Shown: piece after piece, positions 7,918-16,304 of the stretch | How the letters are laid out: each line of letters begins with the position of its first letter | Numbering within the stretch: position 1 is the first letter of the stretch | Source of the DNA: Streptomyces sp. Ag109_O5-1 | Lineage (GTDB): Bacteria; Actinomycetota; Actinomycetes; Streptomycetales; Streptomycetaceae | Length of the DNA: 64,000 nt | Assembly (NCBI RefSeq): GCF_003814875.1 | Contig: NZ_RKQF01000001.1 | Coordinates: 10,850,001 to 10,914,000 of the forward strand | Reading direction: 5' to 3' | Notes under the pieces: generated by a model | Database searches by the model: none | Told to the model about the DNA's origin: nothing | The model's input: the letters and a program-made list of their open reading frames with translations, nothing else | Position numbers and translations under genes: made by a program

Positions 7918-8607
7918 CTACCCGCAGTTGGTGATGAGTGTCTCCGGGAGGGATTTCCGGCCCTCCAGGGGGACCGTCGCGGACCGGTCGCCGTCCGTGG
8001 CCGCGGACGCCGCAGAGCGTGCGAGGAACCGTTGCCCGGACTCCCGGGGCGAGACACGGCCGCACTGCACGTCCCAGTAGCCGTCACGCCGGGTGAGGAA
8101 GACCGCGCACAGGGGCGGCACGGTGAGATGCCAGAACGTTCTCGCCGGTACGGCCAGAGCGTGGATGAGCACGGCCCGGACCACCGCTGCTTCGACGACG
8201 GCCACCACGTGGCCCGTCTCGGGCGCCATGCTGCTCAGCCAGCCCGCCGAGCGGCGGCACAGCTGGCGTACGGACTCCCCTTCGTGGGGAGCGGCATCCG
8301 GATCCGTGAGCCAGGCGGAGAACCCGTCGGGGTCGGTTGCGGCGACCTCGCCGACCGTGCGACCGCGCCAGCTGCCCACGTCGAGATCGCGCAGCATGGG
8401 CTCGGACGCCGCCACCAGGCCGATGGCGTCAGCAGTCTGCGCGCAACGGATCGAGGGTGCCCGCACGGCCGGCACACGGGGAGAGAGCACTGCTCTCGCG
8501 GTGCCTGCCAAACGCAGTCCGCGCTCGCTCAGCGGAGCGTCGCCGAGGAGTGGATCCAGCGTGGCGTCACCGCCCGGCGCGCACAGAAACGTCAGATGGA
8601 TCGACAT
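7918..8607 (-). CDS. Histidine-phosphatase-like protein lacking both catalytic histidines
   Basis: 229 aa from ATG 8607, with AAGGAGG upstream. The overall fold signature of the phosphoglycerate-mutase-like family is clear: SIRCAQTADAIGL (residues 52-64, equivalent to SPxxRAxQTA), a GES-like HEGESVRQL and a C-terminal VVAVVEAAVVRAVLIHAL. However, the RHG motif near the N-terminus is replaced by LCAPGG (residues 8-13) and the second catalytic His (in SHGG) is replaced by Glu139 in VEAAVV. The protein should not be a phosphohistidine-mechanism phosphatase; a binding or regulatory role is more likely. It ends 16 bp after the convergent zwf gene. Confidence 0.75.
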   Translation of the reverse strand: MSIHLTFLCAPGGDATLDPLLGDAPLSERGLRLAGTARAVLSPRVPAVRAPSIRCAQTADAIGLVAASEPMLRDLDVGSWRGRTVGEVAATDPDGFSAWLTDPDAAPHEGESVRQLCRRSAGWLSSMAPETGHVVAVVEAAVVRAVLIHALAVPARTFWHLTVPPLCAVFLTRRDGYWDVQCGRVSPRESGQRFLARSAASAATDGDRSATVPLEGRKSLPETLITNCG

Positions 8608-8887
8608 GGGACCGACCTCCTTCATGGCCCGGCATGGCTCTGGACGGTGTGAGACCCACGCGAAGGTCGCTGGATCGGGCCTGTCCGGCCGGCGGGCGCA
8701 CCGGGCAACGGATGGAACGGCCGACACCACGTCGTGCCTCACCTGCTCCACAGTCGGCGCAAGCCCCCGGCCGCACCATCCGTCAGGTGTCCGAAACCAC
8801 CCGGCCGACCGGCCGATGGTCTGCCTCGTCGGCCCGGCCGGAACCGGCATCCCCCGGGCCGGCGGACAGTCGTCCCGGCAGCCGTGC

Positions 8888-10000
8888 TCACCGGTTCCGT
8901 TCGATGGGCAGTTCGAGGAGGAGCTCGTAGCCCCCTTGGGCCGTGGGGCCGGAGGTGACGGTGCCGCCGAGCAGCTCCGCTCGCTGGGCCAGGCCGATCA
9001 GGCCGTTGTGGGCACTGGGCAGGTCGAACGCGAGCCGGGTGGGGGCGGTGTTCGTGACGGTGGCACACAGGGCACCGTCCCGGTGTCTGATGCGGATGGT
9101 CGCGGCGGCGCCGGGGGCGTGTTTGCGGACGTTGGTCAGCGCTTCCTGGACGGTGCGGTAGACGGCGCGCTGGACCGTGGGCGGAAGGTCCTCGGGCAGG
9201 TCGGTCTCCAGCTTCGCCTCGATGCCGCTGGCCTCGACCAGGTGCTCCAGGTCGGCGAGCGAAGGCTGCGGGGTGAGCTCCGTGGGCCTGCTGCCGGAGG
9301 CCCGCAGCACGCCGACCATGTGCCGCAGTTCTTCCAGGGTCTGCACGCTCAGGCGGCGGATCGTCGCGGCGGCCTGTCTCGTCTCGGCGTCCCGGCCGCC
9401 CACCTGCAGGGCTCCGGCCTGTACGGCGATGAGACTGACCTGGTGGGAGACCACGTCATGCATCTCCCGGGCAAGCTGGGCGCGCTCCTTCGCCAGCACG
9501 CTCTGTGCGGTCAGCAGCCGTTCCTGCTCGCGGGCCTCGGAGATGTCGGCGAGCCGCAGCGACAGTTCGCGCCGGGCCTGGACGAGCTGGCCCAGGAACA
9601 CCGGGGCGGCCGCGGTGGCCAGGGTGTAGCTGAGGTGGAACACGTTGTTCGTCTGGGACAACTCGGTGGCGTCCAGGGACGACCACGGCCAGGGCAGGAA
9701 GTCGATGATCGCGTAGAGCAGCGCGCAGCCGGCCAGCAGGAAACGGTGGCGGTTCAGGGAGGAGAGCGTGTACAGCGCGGCCATCGGGGCGACCACGGCG
9801 TCGGTGACCAGGGCGGTGGGCAGCGTGAGGACGAAGGTCGTCAGAGGCAGTCGGTGACGCAGCATCAGGGCAAGGGCGCCGAGCAACGCGCAGGCAGCCG
9901 TCGGCCGGTCCTCGACATCGATGTGACTCCATCCGTCCGCCACCGCGAAACCGACGAGACCGATGTCGAGCAGCACCGTCGGCGGCCGTCGCAGGCTCAC
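8888..10000 (-). CDS. Two-component sensor histidine kinase (NarL-type partner)
   Basis: 370 aa from GTG 10000. About four or five hydrophobic segments fill residues 8-140, with no large extracellular sensor domain. Then follow a linker coiled coil, the HisKA_3 H-box REMHDVVSHQVSLIAVQAG with the phosphorylated His, and an HATPase_c domain with the N-box EALTNVRKHAPG and the G-box region SAHNGLIGLAQRAELLGG. Its GTG overlaps the stop of the response regulator gene by four bases (GTGA), so the pair is translationally coupled. The signal is unknown; the small membrane sensor suggests an envelope or lipid-soluble stimulus. Confidence 0.92.
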   Translation of the reverse strand: MSLRRPPTVLLDIGLVGFAVADGWSHIDVEDRPTAACALLGALALMLRHRLPLTTFVLTLPTALVTDAVVAPMAALYTLSSLNRHRFLLAGCALLYAIIDFLPWPWSSLDATELSQTNNVFHLSYTLATAAAPVFLGQLVQARRELSLRLADISEAREQERLLTAQSVLAKERAQLAREMHDVVSHQVSLIAVQAGALQVGGRDAETRQAAATIRRLSVQTLEELRHMVGVLRASGSRPTELTPQPSLADLEHLVEASGIEAKLETDLPEDLPPTVQRAVYRTVQEALTNVRKHAPGAAATIRIRHRDGALCATVTNTAPTRLAFDLPSAHNGLIGLAQRAELLGGTVTSGPTAQGGYELLLELPIERNR

Positions 10001-10665
10001 CGGGCGTCCTCCTCCTGGGAGGGAGCGAGCAGGCCCGCGCGCTCGGCGATCAGCGCCGCCTGGACACGGCTGCTCACCCGCAGTTTGCCGAGCACGCTGG
10101 TGACATGGCCCTTGATCGTGCCGGTGCTCAGGTGCAGCCGTTCGCCGATCTCTGCATTGGCGAGCCCCTCGGCCATGAGGACGAGCACGGCACGCTCGCG
10201 CTCGGTGAGCCGAGTGGTGAGACGGACGGCGGCGGGCTCACGCACACTGTTGTCGAGGTAGCCGCCCACCACCAGGCGAGTGACCTTGGACGACAGTACG
10301 GTCCCTCCCTCGGCCAGGGTGCGCACCAGGTGGGGAAACTGTTCGGGGTCGGTGTCCTTGAGCAGGAATCCGGCGGCGCCCGACCGCAGAGCGGTCGCCA
10401 CGTATTCGTCGGTGTCGAACGTGGTGAGCATGGCGACCACCGGAGCCTGCGGCATACGGCGGAGGTCGGCCAGGATCGTGAGCCCGTCCACGTCCGGCAT
10501 CCGGATGTCGAGCAGGACGACATCGGGTCGCAGCTCCCGCACGGTCCGTACGGCCTGGCCACCGGGTACCGCCGCGACGACCTCGATGTCGTCCGCCGTC
10601 TCGAGAATGTGCGTGAAACCCGTGCGGATCAAGGCTTCGTCGTCGACCACCAGTACCCGGATCAC
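9997..10665 (-). CDS. NarL/FixJ-family response regulator
   Basis: 222 aa from GTG 10665, preceded by GTGGAG. The receiver domain (residues 1-118) has the acidic pair DD at 8-9, phospho-acceptor Asp53 in LLDIRMPDVDG, a Thr in MLTTFD and Lys in FLLKDTDPEQF. A LuxR-type helix-turn-helix is at about 150-210: LTERERAVLVLMAEGLANAEIGERLHLSTGTIKGHVTSVLGKL, written here as a domain description. It is cotranscribed with and regulates through the kinase encoded next. Targets are unknown, but the divergent beta-lactamase-like gene is a candidate. Confidence 0.93.
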   Translation of the reverse strand: MIRVLVVDDEALIRTGFTHILETADDIEVVAAVPGGQAVRTVRELRPDVVLLDIRMPDVDGLTILADLRRMPQAPVVAMLTTFDTDEYVATALRSGAAGFLLKDTDPEQFPHLVRTLAEGGTVLSSKVTRLVVGGYLDNSVREPAAVRLTTRLTERERAVLVLMAEGLANAEIGERLHLSTGTIKGHVTSVLGKLRVSSRVQAALIAERAGLLAPSQEEDAR

Positions 10666-10880
10666 CCGCGCTCCACTCGTCGCATGCCCCGGTCGATGCC
10701 TACCCCGCGGGAGCCTTCTCCTGGCGACCGGCACGGAGAACCCGCCGGTTGGCGGCGCGACCTCAGCCGGTCGGCGGGGGCGGCGCGCCCGGCCCGCCCG
10801 TGGCGCAGCCGGGACCTCCGCACTCGCCTCACTACGCTGAGCGACGGGAGACCACACAGTCCAGGACAGATAGGGAGACC

Positions 10881-11933
10881 ATGGCCCTCGACCTCGACAT
10901 CGACAGCCTCCGTCAACTCATCGGCGATGGTGTCCACGACAAGGTCTACCCCGGCGCCGTCTGGGCCGTCGGTGACCGCACCGGAAACATGGCCATCGGC
11001 ACCCCAGGTGTCCTGGATCCCGACCGGCCCGACGAACCGATGCGGCACGACACCGTCTTCGACGTCGCCGGACTCACGGAGGTCCTGGCGGTGTGGGCGT
11101 CCATCGGATCCCTCGTCGAGGACGGAAAGCTGCATCTCGACGAGGAGCTGGGGGACTTCTGGTCCGAGGTGAGCGGCCACCCGCTGGGCCGGGTGAGCAC
11201 CCGCCACCTGCTCACCCATACCGCAGGCGTCCCGCTCCGGACCGACCTCATGAACCTGTACGGCACCGACCCCCGGGACATCCGCGACGGCGTCCTCCAC
11301 GAAGCCGTGCGCCGGCCGCCCGGGGAGGCCGTGGAGTACACCGACCGCGCCGCCCTCGTCCTCGGCTACCTCGCCGAAGCGCTGTCCGGGCAGAGCCTCG
11401 ACGTCCTCGCCGCCACCGGAACGTGGCAGCCCCTCGGCATGACACGCACCTGCTACGGCCCCCTGCCCGGCGAGACCGCCGTCCGCTGCGCGCCGACCGA
11501 ACTCGACGACCTCACGGGTGCCCGCCTGAGGGGCACCGCCCAGAGCCCGCCGGCGCGCCTGCTCGGCGGATCCTGCGGTAATTCCGGAGTGTTCTCCGTC
11601 CTCCCCGACATCGCGGTCTTCCTCCGCCACATGCTGCAGCCGAGGCAGGACGGCGGGCAGCCGGGCTTCGGCCCCGCCTGGACCCAGGAGTCGCTGCGGA
11701 TCCAGACCGGCGAACTCGCACCCGCCCGCGGACTGTTCTGGTGCCCGGCCCCGGGAACCGTCCCCGCGACCGACGACATCTGGGTGCACTACGGCTCCAC
11801 GGGAACAGGCGCATGGCTTTCCCCGAAACAGGGCCGCTGGGCGATCCTGCTGACCAACAAGCTCTACTGCTCCAGGGACCACGGGCCCCTCACCCACGTC
11901 CGCGACGCATTCCGCTCGCTCGCCTTCGCCTGA
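10881..11933 (+). CDS. Beta-lactamase/serine hydrolase-like protein with degenerate active site
   Basis: 350 aa from ATG 10881, with AGGGAGA upstream. The fold of class C beta-lactamase-like esterases is recognisable: HDTVFDVAGLTEVLA (residues 57-70), THTAGVPLR, YTDRAALVLGYLAE and VHYGSTGTGAWLSP near the C-terminus (the HxG motif). The catalytic SxxK motif is replaced by GLTE (residues 64-67), and the YxN motif reads YTD (153-155). Nucleophile and general base are therefore missing and it is probably a non-catalytic binding protein. No signal peptide is seen, so it should be cytoplasmic. It is divergent from the two-component operon. Confidence 0.75.
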   Translation: MALDLDIDSLRQLIGDGVHDKVYPGAVWAVGDRTGNMAIGTPGVLDPDRPDEPMRHDTVFDVAGLTEVLAVWASIGSLVEDGKLHLDEELGDFWSEVSGHPLGRVSTRHLLTHTAGVPLRTDLMNLYGTDPRDIRDGVLHEAVRRPPGEAVEYTDRAALVLGYLAEALSGQSLDVLAATGTWQPLGMTRTCYGPLPGETAVRCAPTELDDLTGARLRGTAQSPPARLLGGSCGNSGVFSVLPDIAVFLRHMLQPRQDGGQPGFGPAWTQESLRIQTGELAPARGLFWCPAPGTVPATDDIWVHYGSTGTGAWLSPKQGRWAILLTNKLYCSRDHGPLTHVRDAFRSLAFA

Positions 11934-11942
11934 CCGCGCGCG

Positions 11943-12018
11943 CCGCGACCACGGTCGGTGGTCCTGCGTCGAACCGCGCACCGCGACCACGGTCGGTGTT
12001 CCCTCGCCGAACCGCGGG
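11943..12018. repeat. Two-copy direct repeat downstream of the beta-lactamase-like gene
   Basis: CCGCGACCACGGTCGGTG occurs exactly at 11943-11960 and 11981-11998, and the following bases are also similar (a GAACCGCG block in each), giving a period of 38 bp. The first unit contains GACCACggtcgGTGGTC, a 6-bp inverted repeat that could serve as a terminator for the convergent genes on either side. Confidence 0.6.
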
Positions 12019-12094
12019 TCCGCACCTCGACGAGCGGCCGAGCCCGGACTGCAAGAACTCCGCCTGGCCCGAGTGACCGGTCCGCGGCGGGAGC

Positions 12095-12754
12095 TCAGCC
12101 GGACGGCGGTCCGAGCAGACCGTCCACGATGTCGCGGAGCGGGCCCATCAGGTCGTCGGGCGTAGCGTCGGCCAAGGGCCGCAGACCCACGGCGGAACGT
12201 ACGACAGCGACCCCGACGCCCAGCGCGACCAGGAGCTCCGCCCGCAGCAGGGCGTCGGGTGCCGGTGCGGCACCCGACGCTTCGAGCACCTGCCGGCCGA
12301 ACTCCTCCAGCGCCCGCCGGCGCAGCTCGGCCACCTGCTCGTCGCCGGAGTCCCGCAACAGCAGCAGCACCGGATGCTCGCCGAACTCCGCCCACGCCCC
12401 GGCCGCCAGCTGACGGCTGAGCGCCCCGGCCAGGGCGGCACGGTCGTGCGGGAACTCCGCTTCGCCGCCCAGGAACCGGGGCGCCGACGCCAGCGCCGCC
12501 TTGAACAGGCCCTCCTTGGAGCCGAAGTACCGCTTGATCAGGGCCAGGTTGACCCCGGCGTCCGCGGCGACGTCCCGCAGCGTCGTGCGGTCGTACCCCA
12601 GCCGGGTGAACCGGGCGCGGGCGGCCAGCAGCAGGGCACGGCGCGTCGCCGCGGCGTCCCGGCGCCGGTGCCCGTCGGGCTGATCGGCCTGATCAGCCTG
12701 TTGGGCCTGATGGGTCACGCCGTCGCCCTGATCGGTCACGTCGTCCGATGACAC
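12095..12754 (-). CDS. TetR-family transcriptional regulator
   Basis: 219 aa from GTG 12754. The first 30 residues are a Gln/Asp/Ala-rich low-complexity tail (QAQQADQADQ) coming from a repeated CTGATCGGC-like DNA sequence. The TetR helix-turn-helix follows at about residues 36-85 (TTLRDVAADAGVNLALIKRYFGSKEGLF). The C-terminal all-helical ligand/dimer domain is not informative about the ligand. It is divergent from the isochorismatase-like gene, and two similar 17-18 bp sites lie between them, so it probably regulates itself and that gene. Confidence 0.9.
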   Translation of the reverse strand: MSSDDVTDQGDGVTHQAQQADQADQPDGHRRRDAAATRRALLLAARARFTRLGYDRTTLRDVAADAGVNLALIKRYFGSKEGLFKAALASAPRFLGGEAEFPHDRAALAGALSRQLAAGAWAEFGEHPVLLLLRDSGDEQVAELRRRALEEFGRQVLEASGAAPAPDALLRAELLVALGVGVAVVRSAVGLRPLADATPDDLMGPLRDIVDGLLGPPSG

Positions 12755-12816
12755 ACCGGCTCCTCTCGTCGACGCCCCCGTGGACCCTTCGAACGGGTCG
12801 AGCGGCTCGCCATCAG

Positions 12817-12878
12817 GTAATCATGCGTTGACTTCGTTCCGGAGCGGGGTAACGTTGCCAAGTAATCGCCTGATGACT
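12817..12878. promoter_or_regulatory. Paired probable TetR operator sites and promoter of the isochorismatase-like gene
   Basis: GTAATC-N6-TGACT occurs twice, at 12817-12833 and 12862-12878, 45 bp apart. The second copy is an imperfect palindrome, AGTaATC-gcct-GATgACT (12861-12878). The TTGACT inside the first copy (12828-12833) can act as a -35 hexamer for the rightward gene, so binding would cover the promoter. Confidence 0.55.
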
Positions 12879-12901
12879 AACGGGGTCGCGTAGAAGGAAC
12901 G

Positions 12902-13462
12902 GTGACGGTGCCTCAGCAAGCCCTTCTTGTCATGGATGTCCAGCAGGTCGTCGTCGACCGCTTCCCCGACCCCGACTACCTGCCACGCCTCGGCAAGGCG
13001 ATCGACGCCGCCCGCGCGGGCGGCGTCCCGGTGATCTACGTGGTCGTCGGCTTCCGCCCGGGATACCCGGAGGTCAGCGCCCGCAACAAGATGTTCCGCG
13101 GCCTCGTGGGCGCCGCCGCGAGGCTGGCCGGTGACAACCCGTCCACGCAGGTCCATCCCGAGGTGGCTCCCGCGCCCGGCGAGCCCGTCGTCACCAAGCG
13201 ACGCGTCAGCGCGTTCGCCGGCAGCGATCTCGACATGGTGCTGAGGGCCGGCGAGATCGACCACCTCGTCCTCACCGGCATCGCCACCAGCGGCGTCGTG
13301 CTGTCCACCCTGCGCCAGGCGGCCGACCTCGACTTCGAGCTCACCGTCCTGTCCGACGCCTGCCTCGACTCCGACCCGGAGGTGCACCGGGTGCTGACAG
13401 AGAAGGTGTTCCCGAAACAGGCGGAGGTCACGACCGTCGACGCGTGGGCGGCGGCACTCTGA
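12902..13462 (+). CDS. Isochorismatase-family (cysteine hydrolase fold) protein
   Basis: 186 aa from GTG 12902 with AAGGAAC upstream. The fold signature is clear: Asp12 in LLVMDVQ, Lys99 in VTKRRVSAFAGSDLD and the cis-peptide segment GIATSG at 126-131. The nucleophilic Cys expected at position 132 is Val (GIATSGVVLSTLR), so the classical Asp-Lys-Cys triad is incomplete. Proteins with the same TSGVVLST sequence form a recognisable subgroup in my knowledge of the family, so this is likely a subfamily trait rather than a local mutation. Function unknown; possibly controlled by the divergent TetR. Confidence 0.85.
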   Translation: MTVPQQALLVMDVQQVVVDRFPDPDYLPRLGKAIDAARAGGVPVIYVVVGFRPGYPEVSARNKMFRGLVGAAARLAGDNPSTQVHPEVAPAPGEPVVTKRRVSAFAGSDLDMVLRAGEIDHLVLTGIATSGVVLSTLRQAADLDFELTVLSDACLDSDPEVHRVLTEKVFPKQAEVTTVDAWAAAL

Positions 13463-13471
13463 CGCCCGCCG

Positions 13472-14746
13472 TCAGGCGAGGGTCACCTCGACCGGCAGCT
13501 TCTTGATCCCGTTGACGAAGTTGGAGCGCACCCGAGGCACCTCGCCGATCAGGCGGATGTCGGCGAGCCGGGGGATCAGCTCCTCGAACATGATCCGGAT
13601 CTCGGTGCGCGCGAGCAGGTTGCCCAGGCACAGGTGCGGGCTGCCCTTGCCGAAGGTTACGTGGTCGTTGTCGGTGCGGGTGACGTCGAAGTCGTACGGG
13701 TTCCCGAAGACCTCCTCGTCGCGGTTGCCCGAGGCGTACCACATGACGACCTTGTCGCCCTCCTTGATGTTCTTGCCGCCGAGCTCGACGTCACGGGTCG
13801 CGGTACGGCGGAAGTGGTAGACGGGGGACGCCCAGCGCAGGAACTCCTCCACCGCCGTCGGGATCAGCGACGGGTCGTCCTTGAGACGGGCCAGCTGCTC
13901 CGGGTGCTGGAGGAGGGCCAGCATGGAGTGGGTGATGGTGTGCCGGGTGGTCTCGTTGCCGGCCACCACCAGGAGCAGGAAGTAGTTGTCGAAGTCCTGG
14001 GCGGAGAGCGGGACTCCGTCGCGCGGGGTGGTGTTGACCAGCTTGGAGATCAGGTCGGTCCCCTCGCCGCCGCGTCGCTGCCGGGCCAACTCCCGCCCGT
14101 ACTCGAAGACTTCGAGCGAGGCGGGGGAGCGGAACGGCAGATCGCGGTACTTCTCGCTCTCCGCGCTGTGCAGCAGGACGTCCGCGTAGTCGGGGTCGGT
14201 GTTCCCGATGATGCGGTTGCCCCAGTCGATCAACTGCTGGTTGTCCTCCGGCGGTACGTCGAGGAGCCGGGCCAGCACGTTGATGGGGAAGTCCGCGGAG
14301 ACCTCGCGCACGAAGTCGAACCGCCCCTTCGCCAGCGCCGCGTCCAGAGTCTTCGCGGTCAGCCCGCGCAGGAAGTCGGTGTAGCTGTTGATGACACCGG
14401 CGCCGAACTGGCGCTGGATCACGCTGCGCAGGGCGCGGTGCCGGACGCCGTCCAGCTCCAGGATCGAGGCGCGCTTCTTGATCTGGTCCTCGTCGACCTC
14501 CTCCAGGTTCACGAACCTGGTGGAGGTGAAGGTCTCGGCGTCCCGGTCGACACGCGCGATGTCGGCGTGCCGGGTGAGCGCCCAGAAACCGGAGTTGGGC
14601 GCCCCCTCGGGCTGCCAGTGCACCGGGTCCTGGTGGCGCAGGGTGTGGAACATCCGCCAGGGGGTCACCCCGTCGGTGAAGTTGTCGAGATTGGCGAGGT
14701 CGACATCAGCGAGGCGCATGGCCTCGACGCCGGTGGTTGTGGTCAT
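13472..14746 (-). CDS. Cytochrome P450 monooxygenase
   Basis: 424 aa from ATG 14746 (AAGGAC upstream); 18 extra upstream codons are open but lack a ribosome binding site. The I-helix oxygen motif is VVAGNETTR, the ExxR motif is EEFLR, and the heme loop is FGKGSPHLCLGNLLAR with the proximal Cys. The extra residue before His is like CYP124/125/142-type heme loops (GPHFCLG). It is soluble and bacterial class I, receiving electrons from a ferredoxin. It follows the glutamine-synthetase-like gene with a 10-bp gap, and the ferredoxin and reductase are divergent nearby, so the redox partners are probably those two. Substrate unknown; by context a gamma-glutamylated or aromatic amine. Confidence 0.93.
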   Translation of the reverse strand: MTTTTGVEAMRLADVDLANLDNFTDGVTPWRMFHTLRHQDPVHWQPEGAPNSGFWALTRHADIARVDRDAETFTSTRFVNLEEVDEDQIKKRASILELDGVRHRALRSVIQRQFGAGVINSYTDFLRGLTAKTLDAALAKGRFDFVREVSADFPINVLARLLDVPPEDNQQLIDWGNRIIGNTDPDYADVLLHSAESEKYRDLPFRSPASLEVFEYGRELARQRRGGEGTDLISKLVNTTPRDGVPLSAQDFDNYFLLLVVAGNETTRHTITHSMLALLQHPEQLARLKDDPSLIPTAVEEFLRWASPVYHFRRTATRDVELGGKNIKEGDKVVMWYASGNRDEEVFGNPYDFDVTRTDNDHVTFGKGSPHLCLGNLLARTEIRIMFEELIPRLADIRLIGEVPRVRSNFVNGIKKLPVEVTLA

Positions 14747-14756
14747 CGTCGGTCCT

Positions 14757-16106
14757 TCACAGGTGGTAGGCGTACTCGGTGAACTCCCAGTCGGTGACAT
14801 GCCGTTGGAAGCGTTCGACCTCGTTGCGTTTGTAGGAGAGGTAGGAGTCGGTGAAGTCCTTGCCGAGCAGCTCGGCCAGGTCGGTGTCCGCCTCCAGCGC
14901 GTCCAGCGCGGCGGACAGGTCCATGGGCAGCACGGCCGCCTTCGCGGTGTCGTAGCCGTAGCCCTCCAGCGGGGCGGGTGGCTCCTCGCCCGCCAGGACG
15001 CCGAGCAGGGCGGCGGCCGTGGTCGCGGCGATCGCCAGATACGGGTTGGCGCTCGCGTCGCCGAGCCGCAGTTCGAGCCGGGCGCCGGTGCCCCGCTCGG
15101 GCGGTACGCGGACCATCGCGCTGCGGTTGTCCAGGCCCCAGTCGATCAGCCAGGGGGCCAGGGTGTCCGGGCCGAAGCGCTTGTACGAGTTGACGGTCGG
15201 GTTGAGCAGTGCGGCCAGGGCGGGCGCGTGGGCGAGGATGCCGGCGATCGCGTGCCGGGCGGTGGCCGACAGGCCGTACGCGCCGGACGGATCGTCGAAG
15301 GTGTTGCGGCCCTCGGGATCGGCGCACGACAGATGCAGATGGAAGCCGGAGCCGCCCGCGTCGTTGAAGGGCTTCGCCATGAAGGTGGCGAGTCGCCCCT
15401 CGCGCCGGGCCAGTTCCTTGATCGCGGCCTTGAAGCGGAACGCCCGGTCGGCGGCGGACAGGGCCTCGGAGTGCAGCAGGTTGATCTCGAACTGCCCGCC
15501 GTCGAACTCGTGATTCCCGCTCAGCACCCCGATGCCGAGCCCGCGGACCTGGCGCAGGGTGCGCAACAGGTGGTTGTCGGGGTCGGCGCGCAGCCCGGCG
15601 GTGTAGACGACACCGGGGGTGGCGCCGTAGCGGCGCCAGCCACCGCCCGCTTCCTGTTCGCACAGGAAGTACTCCAGTTCGGGCCCGACGACCGGGCTCA
15701 GCCCGTGCTCGTGGCACCGGTCCAGGACCGACCGCAGCAGGTCGCGCGGCGACTCGGGGGCCGGTGCCCCGGTTGCCGGATCGACGACGTCGGCCAGACA
15801 GGCCGCCACCCCCGGCTCCCAGGGGAGCGCGACCAGGGTGCCCAGGTCCGGCCGTACGCAGATGTCGGGCAGACCCGCGTCCAGACCGCCGCTGACCGGG
15901 ACCACATCACCCTGCGGGCTGGTGTGGTAGACGGCCCGGCAGAAGGCCAGCCCGTGCTCGACCGCCCTGGGCAGTTCCTCCAGGAGCACATCTCGGGCCC
16001 GGTCGGTGCCGATGAGGTCGGGGTATGTCACCCGGACGACATCGATGCCGTCGGCGGCGAGCCGGTCCATGTGCCGGCGGACTTCTGACAGGTCTTGATC
16101 GCTCAC
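14757..16106 (-). CDS. Glutamine-synthetase-like gamma-glutamyl-amine ligase
   Basis: 449 aa from GTG 16106, preceded by GAGGAGA. The GS catalytic core is intact: the Glu residues of GPELEYFL and GNHEFDGGQFEINLLHSE, the ATP loop FMAKPFNDAGGSGFHLHLS, and the C-terminal PPERGTGARLELRLGDASANPYL. It lacks features of housekeeping GlnA (adenylylation loop, usual length 470 aa) and resembles PuuA/IpuC-type ligases that couple glutamate to an amine using ATP. This agrees with the PuuC- and PuuD-like genes 8-10 kb away under the same operator. It is the first gene of a leftward operon with the P450. The amine substrate cannot be read from the sequence. Confidence 0.85.
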   Translation of the reverse strand: MSDQDLSEVRRHMDRLAADGIDVVRVTYPDLIGTDRARDVLLEELPRAVEHGLAFCRAVYHTSPQGDVVPVSGGLDAGLPDICVRPDLGTLVALPWEPGVAACLADVVDPATGAPAPESPRDLLRSVLDRCHEHGLSPVVGPELEYFLCEQEAGGGWRRYGATPGVVYTAGLRADPDNHLLRTLRQVRGLGIGVLSGNHEFDGGQFEINLLHSEALSAADRAFRFKAAIKELARREGRLATFMAKPFNDAGGSGFHLHLSCADPEGRNTFDDPSGAYGLSATARHAIAGILAHAPALAALLNPTVNSYKRFGPDTLAPWLIDWGLDNRSAMVRVPPERGTGARLELRLGDASANPYLAIAATTAAALLGVLAGEEPPAPLEGYGYDTAKAAVLPMDLSAALDALEADTDLAELLGKDFTDSYLSYKRNEVERFQRHVTDWEFTEYAYHL

Positions 16107-16244
16107 CGTTGTCTCCTCGGGCGGACGGACGTCGGGGCACCACCTCCGGGAATCCGGGAATCCGGGGCTCCAGGGATCCCGGGAGGCGGGTGGCGTGGCA
16201 GGTGGTGGCCGGGGCGCGATGTCGCGGGCAGCTCCCGGCCTGGT

Positions 16245-16285
16245 GTTTGAAGCCAAACGGTAGGCAGGGGCCCACCCTGCCGCAA
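16245..16285 (-). promoter_or_regulatory. Promoter and MarR-type operator of the GS-like/P450 operon
   Basis: On the minus strand TTGCGG (16280-16285) and TACCGT (16257-16262) are separated by exactly 17 bp. The operator GTTTGAAGCCAAACG (16245-16259, written on +), with TTTG-aagc-CAAA symmetry, overlaps the end of the -10 box and the start site. It is identical to the copy at 16352-16366. Confidence 0.7.
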
Positions 16286-16304
16286 GAGGGCGAGGCAAAG
16301 AATT

